Assembly (NCBI GenBank): GCA_006503535.1
Contig: QYRS01000011.1
Span: forward strand, 1,054,001-1,118,000
Direction: 5' to 3'
DNA: 64,000 nt
Origin: Arthrinium phaeospermum
Taxonomy: Eukaryota > Ascomycota > Sordariomycetes > Amphisphaeriales > Apiosporaceae
The stretch's first letter is position 1. Each line of letters opens with the position of its first letter. This document shows positions 55,924 to 64,000 of this stretch, one piece after another. Under the pieces are notes generated by a model that searched no databases, was not told the DNA's origin, and saw nothing but the letters and a program-made list of their open reading frames with translations. Made by a program: the position numbers and the translations under genes.

Positions 55924-57777
55924 CTACTGAACCTGTAGAACCTTGGACTTCGAAGCTTTCTGTTGGACCATGGCCTCTACCCACTTATCGGTTTCCTCCA
56001 CTGCCTTCAGAGGGTGCTTCTTGCGCTTGAGCAGGTACCCCTGAATCTCGGCAGGCGAGAACTTCAACTCGGGGATCTTGGCCGCGAACTGCTCGGCAAA
56101 ATCCGGGAGCTCCTCGACCGAGATGTCCATGTCGCCCGAGTTCATCGCGCTCTGCGTCTCCGGCGCGACGGTGTGGTCTTCGCCACGTTTCTCCTCGACG
56201 GTGTTCTTACCGTTAAGCATTGCCACGGCCCCGTTCGTTTTCGCCGCGCCGTTCGAGACGGCGGCTTGCTGGCGCCGGCCCTGGTCGGCCTCGTACATGC
56301 GGATGAATAGCTCCCTAGCCTGCTCGCGGGTCGCGTTGGTGAAGCCAACCTGCAGGTCCACGCGGCCGGGGCGGATCAGGGCCTCATCCAAAGATTCGGG
56401 GACGTTGGTGGTCATGATGAGCACGCGGCCCTCGTGGCTCGCCACGCCATCGATGGCGTTCAGCAAGCCAGAAAGCGAGATGCCCTTCTTGTCATCACTG
56501 CTTGACTCCTTCTTCAGGGCCTTGGCCAGGTCGCTAACCTTCCAGTCGTTGGACGAGGTCTCTTTGTCCTTGTTCTCCTTGTCGTCACCGCCGCCGCCGG
56601 CTTTATTCTCCGCCTCGGCCTTCTTAAGTTCATCAGCAGGCCGTCTCAGACCTGCAGTGTCTATATCCTCGAGGAGAACGACACAGCGCCGAGGAAGGGA
56701 GCTAAACAGCGCACCCAGGTCCTCCTCCGTAAGAGTGGGCTCCAGCAACGAGATGACGTAGATGTCCAGTCCAAAGACACCTGCCAGTGCAAAGGACAGC
56801 GATGTTTTGCCCGTGCCGGGCGGGCCGTGGAACAGATAGCCGCGGCGGAGCGGGATGCCCCTGTTTGCGTACCAACGAGGAGTAGCCGGGTGCAGGTACT
56901 CATTAATGTCGGCCAATACTTGCATTTTTTGGTGCTTGTCAAGGACCACCGTCCTCATGTCACGGATGGGACGGTCGGCGACCTTTTGCCAACAATGGCG
57001 GCCTCCATATCGGCGAAGGTTCATGGGACTAGGTCGTTTGACTATAGTTCTGGCATGGTGGTTGTTATAGTAAGACTCTTTGACGTGTTTTAGTAGAGAC
57101 TTGATAGGTTCGGGGTCTCTACCCAGGCAGGAGATGACCAGATCTTCTCTGTCCTTGAAGGTGCTGAAGCCAGACGTCGCACCGTCATCGAAGACGGACT
57201 CTTGTTTGCGATGTAAGCGGAAGTACGTGCCTCCCCACCAGAAGCTGTGCACGCCCACGGCCGGGACGAAACGAGGCGGCGCCTTGGCTTCTTGGTTGGA
57301 AAAGTTGAGATAGACGCCCGACTTGTCCCTCGACACGTTCGAGTCGTCCTCGTCCTCCCAGGCGGTCTTGCTCACCGTCTCCGCCGTCAGCGACCTCGAG
57401 GTCGTCATCTTGGGCTGGGCCGCGAGCCAGCGCATGAGATGCATGTACATGTCGTCGTTGCTGCTAATGTGGATAGTGCACATCAAGTACTCCGACGTAA
57501 TGGCAAAGGCGGTGGTGTAAATCTGCCGGGCGACCTTGTTGAGCGCCCAGACGGCGCCAAAGGCCGTGAGGATGAAGGTCGGGTCTATCCCGAGCCAGGT
57601 GCCCACGATGCCGTACATGGGCAGCAGGCTCCGCAGCCCCAGCATGGGCAAGAGACTTTCGAGCTGGAAGTGCTGGGTGCTTGATGATGCATTCTCAGCG
57701 GCGCCAGAAGCGGCAGTGGCTGTCGCATTGGCCGCCATGGTGGGCAGAACACCACGGAAAAGGGACTGTATGTCCAT
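55924..57777 (-). CDS. BCS1-type AAA ATPase
   Basis: Single-exon gene of 617 residues from the ATG at 57777, which gives MDIQSLFRGVLPTM. An upstream in-frame ATG at 57831 is possible but gives a less typical start. The family includes Bcs1, which moves the Rieske protein across the mitochondrial inner membrane; fungi carry several paralogues. A hydrophobic N-terminal segment (DPTFILTAFGAVWALNKVA) and the BCS1_N domain (VGVHSFWWGGTYFRLHRKQ) precede the ATPase. Walker A is GPPGTGKTS at about 315-323, Walker B is CVVLLEDID at about 362, and the AAA arginine region is RPGRVDLQVGF. Between Walker B and ISLSGLLNAIDG lies an insertion of about 60 charged residues (KAGGGGDDKENKDKETSS). The insertion suggests a divergent paralogue rather than the housekeeping Bcs1; its exact substrate is unknown. 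Confidence 0.9.
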   Translation of the reverse strand: MDIQSLFRGVLPTMAANATATAASGAAENASSSTQHFQLESLLPMLGLRSLLPMYGIVGTWLGIDPTFILTAFGAVWALNKVARQIYTTAFAITSEYLMCTIHISSNDDMYMHLMRWLAAQPKMTTSRSLTAETVSKTAWEDEDDSNVSRDKSGVYLNFSNQEAKAPPRFVPAVGVHSFWWGGTYFRLHRKQESVFDDGATSGFSTFKDREDLVISCLGRDPEPIKSLLKHVKESYYNNHHARTIVKRPSPMNLRRYGGRHCWQKVADRPIRDMRTVVLDKHQKMQVLADINEYLHPATPRWYANRGIPLRRGYLFHGPPGTGKTSLSFALAGVFGLDIYVISLLEPTLTEEDLGALFSSLPRRCVVLLEDIDTAGLRRPADELKKAEAENKAGGGGDDKENKDKETSSNDWKVSDLAKALKKESSSDDKKGISLSGLLNAIDGVASHEGRVLIMTTNVPESLDEALIRPGRVDLQVGFTNATREQARELFIRMYEADQGRRQQAAVSNGAAKTNGAVAMLNGKNTVEEKRGEDHTVAPETQSAMNSGDMDISVEELPDFAEQFAAKIPELKFSPAEIQGYLLKRKKHPLKAVEETDKWVEAMVQQKASKSKVLQVQ

Positions 57778-59249
57778 CACGTCACTTTGTAAGTAACTAA
57801 TCGTGTGTGTGCGGGCTCCGACAACTATCAAATCAACTGAGTCTGCAAAACGATGCCCTCAAGTTCTAGATCTTGAGAATCTACTTGGTTGCTATGTTGA
57901 AAATGATATAGCTGAAGTGTGACAGAGGGTAGAGCAGATTGATAGAGCCGGCTGTTATAGTTCCTTGTAGCAAACGCCGCCACCTAAAGAGGAGCCACAA
58001 GGCAACAACGGCCCATGAGGCCTCACGGGTATTGATGGGTCGCGACAATACCTCCCACATAGTTAGCGTCTAGTGCGTAAGACTCATAGCAAATGATTAG
58101 AATAGTCGAGCAGCCCTTACGCCTTGCGTGGCGAAAGCCGCATAGTGCGGGTTGGAACGAATGCCAAGTGCAAGTCCCAGCCGAGTCACAGTAAGGCTGG
58201 TAAATTGCTAGGTCAATCAATACCCCCTTCATGTTGGGTGGATGGATGTGGTGGCATGCACCTGCCTGCTCGTACAGTACACAGCAAGAACTTGCAGGCA
58301 GCCACTGCATGCGGCATGGTGTATGGTGTATCTTTGGATTAACCGGCAGGCTCGTTGCCTAGAGTGCCTAGAGTGCATAGAGTGCCTCCGCCTGAGCACC
58401 GAGTTGGATTTGATAGCTTCTGGCACAGGTCATCCTTATATACAACGGGCTTATGCCTTCCCATAAATGATCAATGGCTGGGGTATTGACTGATGCGTTG
58501 ATGACTGTTCTGAAGGCGTAAAAGTACCTAAGGTAGGTATGGGAACCGACTCCAAGTGGATACCTGATGGTTGACCAGCTACTTGTATAGTAGTGGTATA
58601 CAGGTGACTCAACCTGTCGTGGCAAGGCAACGATTATATGTAGGTGTAAGCTGACTCGCGTCATCCCTCCCGACATGCGGCAAATGCTCCGATTCCGATA
58701 TGTTATTGGCCATGCCTAATTTGACCACCTGACCCGAGAAACCAGGCTCGGTATATATCGGATGGCATTCATGAACTACTGGCTAGTCGATTTCATCATC
58801 ACATCAGAAATGGCTTGGGTGGTTGCTGCTGGGCATGTATTGATAGATATTCGATATAAAGTTTTAAAACATACCAGTCCTAGCGCATACGACTGACTGA
58901 TTGACTGACTGACAAAGCTTCTAGACGGCTGCTCAATTAGTGATTCCTTCACTAAAGCCGTTCTATAGCAACGAGCAACTCTCGTGCCGGCATCATACAG
59001 TCGAAAACAAGCACCCAAGCTCCAAAAAACAACACCGAGGTTCCCCTTCCTTCCAATGTCATTGCCCATACACGAATGGTGTGGCGCAAAACGATTGGGG
59101 CACCATCAGCGAGTGCGCTAAGTGTCTCGAAGCGCAGCGTAACAGTCAGAACTCTTTCAACAAGATATCTTAGGCGGCTCCTTCTGGGAGCAGTGATGGT
59201 ATTAATTTCATTTCCTTTTCAACGTGACGACTTTGCAAGCAGAGCTGGC
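57778..59249. other. intergenic region
   Basis: About 1.5 kb between the BCS1-type gene start (-) and the PWP2 3' end (-). It contains a three-copy 9-bp tandem repeat (TGCCTAGAG and variant, 58356-58382). No coding exon was recognised. Confidence 0.55.
58356..58382 (+). repeat. 9-bp tandem repeat (3 copies)
   Basis: TGCCTAGAG occurs twice in tandem, followed by TGCATAGAG. It is a short minisatellite-like run in intergenic DNA. Confidence 0.75.
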
Positions 59250-62090
59250 TCAGTCTAGGCCAATCCACTCGTCTTCTGAAACTACTTCCTCCTCTTGTTG
59301 GAGAACATCAGCCAGCGTCTTGCTTTCGCCTGTCGTCAATAGCTTCATCGGGGTATCCTCGCCATCCTCGATCGTATGCGTAGCGCTGGCACTCTCCTTT
59401 TTACTTTCAGCCTGGCCAAGCAGATAGTCCACCATGTACACATTCTCATCTGCCAGCCGGCGAATCTCATCTCGCATTCTGGTAATGGCCCTGGCGACTA
59501 CACGAAGCTCGACATCGATTTTACTTCGGTTAGCTGCAAGCCACTTGCCATGCTTATCCATCAAGGCCTTGATCCAAAGTAGACAGAACTCCATGTGTGG
59601 CGACTCTTCCGTCTGGGTTGCAACAAAACGCAGCAACCTCGACACGTAGACTGTTGGGAATTGCTCCACAACCAGGGGGATGTCAGGGTGAGGCGTCGCC
59701 TCAAAAACTCGCTTGATCAATCCAGCCTCGTTGAGACGGAATGCCATTACAAGGGCTTTTAGGTAATCCTTGTCTGTCTCCAGCACAGCCAAGGTCGAGG
59801 CAGGTGTGATTTCCATGTTGAGATCGAAGGGGTCGAACTGGACATCGTTATCGAGGCTGTAGACCAGGAGTCCTTCGGTCGAAGCGGCACAGAAAGCATT
59901 ACCAGCTGGCGAGAAGCCCACGCTTGTGACTCTCACCTCTGGTATGACTTTCCGAGACGAGGGATCACCTCGCTTGGAACCCGGTAAAGAATTGTCCTTG
60001 CGTGCCTCACGGTCCGAGGCGTCGTCTTCGTCATCCATCAGTCCCTCTGGCCCGGCTTCGGTGAGCAGCTTGCTGTTCAGGAACTCCTGCGTCCCAGACA
60101 GTGACAGGTTGACACTGACGGTAAACTTCTTCAACAGCACCATGGTGCTCACCGAGTACAGGCAGATGTACTTGCTGTTACCGGCAGCTATTAAACAGCT
60201 GCCATCGGTACTGTAGCGGATCGTGGCAAAGCTCTTGGTGCCAGATACATTGGCAGCAGTCCTGCGATCTGCAAGCTTGCGACCTCCCGAAACATCACGG
60301 CGGCCATCCAGACCCGATAACTGCTCAGCTTCCGATACGGACCAGAAGGTGAGCTGACCGTCCAGCGTAGATATCGCAAGCTGTGCAGAGTCTGGGCGAA
60401 TAGCGATGTCCAATACGTCAGCCTGCAACTGCAGAGGCTCGCTAGTCTGCGTGCGGTTGAAAATGGACCATATTCTCGCTGTGCGGTCCCAGCTGCCGCT
60501 GACCAAAAGATCTCCGCTTGGTGCAAACGCTAAAGAAGATACAGGGCCCTCGTGTCCGGAAAGCTGGTCAAGAAGCTGTCCAGTTTGTACGGACCAAATG
60601 TGGATATCGAAAGAGTCCAGAGAACCTGCCGCCACGACTTCACCGCTCGGGTCTACAGCCATGCAAGAGAATGACAGTCGACTCGGCGCCGTGAAGGTTC
60701 TGAAATTCCGGTATCTCACCAAATCCCAAGCTCGTATTGAACCGTCCAGACTTGATGTAAAAAGGACGTTGCCTTTCTTAGCGAACTCGCAAGCCGTGAC
60801 ACCACTCGAGTGCTCTGTAAAAGTGACAATACAAAAGCCTGATTCGACATCCCAGACTTTGATCTTGCCGTCGTCTGCCGTGGTGATGATTCGCTGGCCG
60901 TCGGGTGAATATACCAGCGAGTTCATAGAGTCGAAATGGCCTTGCTGTTTCAAGATGTAGGACTCCGACTGCCACTCCCACACAAGTAATTGCCCCAATT
61001 TAGAGGCGCCGAAAGCTAACCATTCGCCGCTCTGGTTGATTGTGACAAAGTCTATATCGTTCTGCGATATGCTCAGTGTGTGAATGGTGTTGAAATCGGG
61101 CAGCTCGTAGAGACCGAAAAGACCGTTGGAAAAGCCTGCGACCAGGAGGTTGGATTCTGCATGGAAGGAGGCGCATCTCACGCTCGCGCTTCCTTGCATG
61201 AAATAGTGCTTCTTCACAACCCTCCAGCGCATTCCAGCATCCTCGTCCTCCATTTCGTCGTCGGAATCTTCAGGCGGTGGCGCATTCGGGTTCCGCGCAT
61301 ACTGCCAGTCAAAGACTGCGCCGTCCTTGCTGACCGTATAGATTGTTTCCTGGTCCTTGGAAAACCATGCGCCGATAACAGACTGCTTGTGCCCCGACAG
61401 AACAGTTGGTTCGAAGCCGTCTTCAGGGTTCAAGCTCCATATACGCGCAGTCAGATCCTTTGACGCAGTCAAGAAGAAACGGGAGTCTTTTGACCATTCT
61501 ATGTAGCGGACGTCATCGTGGTGACCGGTGTGTGTGTGTGGCGCACGAAGGGGGCGAATTCCATCATACCGTCCGCATTCGCGTCGGGGGTTGAAGGAAC
61601 TTGCCATACTTCGATCTTGCGGCCTAATCCTACTGCGAAATGGCGGCCGGAGGGTGAAAATGACAGCGCCGTAACTTGCGCCCGGAACGAGAAGTGGTAG
61701 AGGGAAACGCGCCGGGGCACGTTGGTCAGGATGGCGTGGCCTTCATCGTCAACGGATAGGAGTAGGTTACCCCGCGGTGTGAGGCCGATGCGGGCAATGT
61801 TTTTGCGATGGGAGAATGGGAGGGTATATGATTTGTTACTGGGCGCGCCGTTAGCATATTTCGGTAGAGAGGAGCGAGGATGCGGCGGGTCGCTTACTTG
61901 ACCAGATCGAAAACACTGACTCTGTTTCCTACGGGCGAGAAAAGGCATGTGCCATCTGGAGAGAAAAGAAGATTGCCCTGGCTGTAGACGGTGCCCAGGA
62001 GGTTGGAAAACTGGAACGAGGATGTCAGTGTACTGTGTGTGATATGCGAGCAGGACAGCACGGAGAGCCTACCTTGAAATCAGTCTTCAT
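59250..62090 (-). CDS. PWP2: U3 snoRNP protein PWP2/UTP1 with a 2-nt frameshift
   Basis: Exons on the minus strand: 62090-62073, 62010-61898 and 61838-59250. Removing 2 nt gives 2718 nt (905 residues), close to the yeast length. PWP2 is a tandem WD40 protein of the UTP-B complex in the small-subunit processome, acting in 18S rRNA maturation. The first exons read MKTDFK, then FSNLLGTVYSQGNLLFSPDG and FDLVNNKSYTLPFSHRKNI. WD repeats follow (VSSLAFAPSGDLLVSGSWDR, GKIKVWDVESGFCIVTF). The C-terminal Utp12-type helical region contains VVEQFPTVYVSRLLRFVA. In the run of CA dinucleotides at 61529-61540 the frame shifts between EFAPFVR and HTGHHDDVRYIEW. With one CA fewer, the join restores the conserved sequence. 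No intron explains it. An indel artefact or a true mutation are both possible. Confidence 0.9.
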
Positions 62091-63350
62091 TGTCGCGACT
62101 CGCTCGGCTCTTGTGTGATTATCATGAGAAGCGTCGCTCTCGGCGTCGAAAATGTCATGGGCAATTGAACTTTTTGTTTCTTATCGGGCGATAAGGGACG
62201 ATAGAGCTTTAGCTGCTGTAGGTACATACGATAAGGTACCTGGATACCATCCTTGTCGACCTTCAACTGAGCGGAACGAAACGAAACGCTACCGGCAGTG
62301 TGCCTTTTCGAGGCGCCACTTATTTTGTGCCTGGTCTGGCACTTCCAAAAATTGGCTCTACTTTATTAGCACCATTGAAGGCACCTACCTTCTACACCTT
62401 CCAAATGCATGGGCAAATCAATCAATTTGATGGATCTTCGGCGCGGGTACTCATTTGCGCTGACTGAAGGGTCAATTGAGTTTGGAAGCATTAACATCCG
62501 TATCTGATCTGGCAACATGGGATTCATCCCAATACCAGAATGGTCCACGATCATTTGGATCTCAAGGCAAATGCACGGACTGTGTACTTGCTGATTGATG
62601 GCTTCTGTAGTGCAATCGACAGCGGAAGATTCGAAAATTCATTGGACTACAAGTACGGTAATCAATACAACATTAAGCCGACAGTCGAGAGCAGAATGCG
62701 GTGGTCTGGCTAGGTCTTCAATAAGAAGTACATATGGGATGTTGGTCCTCAGTAAGGCACAAGCACTCCATGCTCCATGCGCCATGCGCTCCGTTACGCT
62801 GCTGCCCCGACTCGCACCATGGCTCTTATTGGCATAGCGCACTTGCCATAACGTCTCTGATAGGCGGTCAAGCCAGTGGAAAGGAAAGGGGTCTTTGGCA
62901 CGGGCCCAAGCAATGTTCCCCGGCCCAGCCAAAACTGCTTTGATTAATTGACAGAGAGCCAAGGGGAGGTTGAGCTGGATTTTGGGGCATTAGCATTTGG
63001 ATCAGGACACCTTAAGATAATATTGAATTGAACCCAAGACACTTTTCCTTCCAGTTCTCCCTCAGTCTACCCGTTGACCTGAAAGTCTGCTCGATACCCT
63101 CCCTCGGACGACAACAACGGCTTGCTGTTTGACCATAACCGACCTTTCCCCCCGCCATCAAATCATAAACAAGCTCCCCCATTCGTCTGGCCATTTTAAT
63201 TACACGAAGGTAGACCCGCTCTTTCTGGCAACCCAGCTGCGGTCTTCTCTCCTGAATCAATTCACTTCGACTGTTCCCGTTCCAACACCACAAACACGGG
63301 TGTCGCGATACCATACACCACCACACACACCTCTCCTAACCATCGTCGCC
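62091..63350. other. divergent intergenic region PWP2/septin
   Basis: About 1.26 kb between the start codons of PWP2 (-) and the septin gene (+). It should hold both promoters. The last 350 bp before the septin ATG are pyrimidine-rich, common in strongly expressed fungal genes. No coding exon was seen. Confidence 0.6.
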
Positions 63351-64000
63351 ATGGCTTCCCAAGTGCCCGAAACCGCTAGCCCCGTGGGCATTGCCCATCT
63401 GCCTAACCAGAGGCACAAGATTGTCGCCAAGCGCGGTGCTGCTTTCACCATCATGGTACGTTGAGCGCGCGAACAAACGAGCATGCGTACCACTCTTGCC
63501 CTGTCCAGGTGTCTAACAATGTTTGTGTTATCGCTAGGTTGCTGGTGAGTCCGGCCTGGGAAAGACGACGTTCATCAACACCCTGTTCTCGACGACCATT
63601 AAGAACTACGCCGATCACAAGCGCCGTCACCAGAAGCAGGTCGACAAGACCGTCGAGATTGAGATCACAAAGGCTGAGTTGGAAGAGAAGTTCTTCAAGG
63701 GTACGATATAATTCAAGGACCCAACCATATCGGCCACGTCTAATGTTTTTGCCTACAGTTCGCTTGACCGTTATCGACACCCCCGGTTTCGGTGACTACG
63801 TCAACAACCGAGACTCGTGGATGCCCATTATCGAGTTCCTTGACGACCAGCACGAGTCGTACATGCTTCAGGAGCAGCAGCCGCGCCGACAGGACAAGAT
63901 TGACCTGCGTGTCCACGCTTGCCTGTACTTCATTCGACCTACTGGTCACACCTTGAAGCCTCTGGATATCGAGGTCATGAAGCGACTTTGCTCCAGAGTC
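63351..64000 (+). CDS. aspB: septin, AspB/Cdc3 type (5' part only)
   Basis: Exons 63351-63455, 63538-63700 and 63759 to the window end; the gene continues beyond. Septins are GTP-binding proteins that assemble into filaments and rings at septa, hyphal tips and branches. The visible part has the short N-terminus (MASQVPETASPVGIAHLPNQ), then the P-loop GESGLGKTTF, the G3 motif DTPGFGDYVNNRDSW and the septin signature stretch LRVHACLYFIRPTGHTLKPL. The fit is best to the Aspergillus AspB / yeast Cdc3 group, judged by the short N-terminus and the motif NYADHKRRHQKQVDKTVEIE. The C-terminal coiled coil that would confirm this lies outside the window. The start ATG has a strong context (gccATGg). Confidence 0.93.

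Noticed and set aside
61500..61560. an intron explaining the PWP2 frame change
   Set aside because: Any GT-AG choice bridging the frames removes the conserved HTGHHDDVRYIEW segment or is too short to splice.

Overview
This window reads as chromosomal DNA of a filamentous ascomycete (Pezizomycotina, probably Sordariomycetes). Genes are spaced by 0.5 to 5 kb of non-coding DNA. Introns are mostly 45-100 nt, with GTRNGT donors and CTAAC/CTAAT-like branch sites. The gene set is typically fungal: an AzgA purine permease, a cAMP-receptor-like GPCR, DUF6590 and DUF3455 proteins, a glycine/arginine-rich fibrillarin and an AspB/Cdc3-type septin. I see no operons, CRISPR array, intact transposon, rRNA or convincing tRNA.

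Layout. 0.2-8.4 kb: a single-pass membrane protein (+), a nine-exon DUF6590 gene (-) with one apparent frameshift, and a 680-residue coiled-coil protein (+). 8.4-13.8 kb: a gene-poor stretch. 13.8-18.7 kb: ribosomal protein uL22 (-) and fibrillarin NOP1 (+) diverge from a shared promoter, followed by a Gln-rich protein (-). 18.7-28.1 kb: mostly non-coding, with one seven-helix receptor (+). 28.1-30.6 kb: a possible 30-codon Cys-rich microprotein (+) and a methyltransferase-like protein (-). 30.6-35.3 kb: a 35-bp tandem repeat and a stretch without an intact gene. 35.3-39.4 kb: AzgA permease (+) and a UCH37-type deubiquitinase (+). 41.9-42.9 kb: a secreted DUF3455 protein (-). 42.9-47.0 kb: non-coding, apart from a possible pseudogene. 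47.0-53.6 kb: Golgi CASP/COY1 (-) and a CORVET VPS3-like subunit (+), divergent. 54.7-57.8 kb: a small secreted Cys-rich protein (+) and a BCS1-type AAA ATPase (-). 59.2-64 kb: PWP2 (-), with a 2-nt frameshift in a CA repeat, diverging from a septin (+) that runs off the window.

Two functional themes recur. uL22, NOP1 and PWP2 all serve ribosome biogenesis. COY1 and VPS3 both serve endomembrane tethering and share one short intergenic promoter. All exon boundaries were inferred by reading splice signals and checking that phases close; none was tested against transcripts. The most checkable oddities are the two frameshifts in simple-sequence tracts, the tandem repeat just upstream of the methyltransferase gene, the Cys-rich microprotein, the ATG-only first coding exon of uL22, and the eight-cysteine secreted protein.
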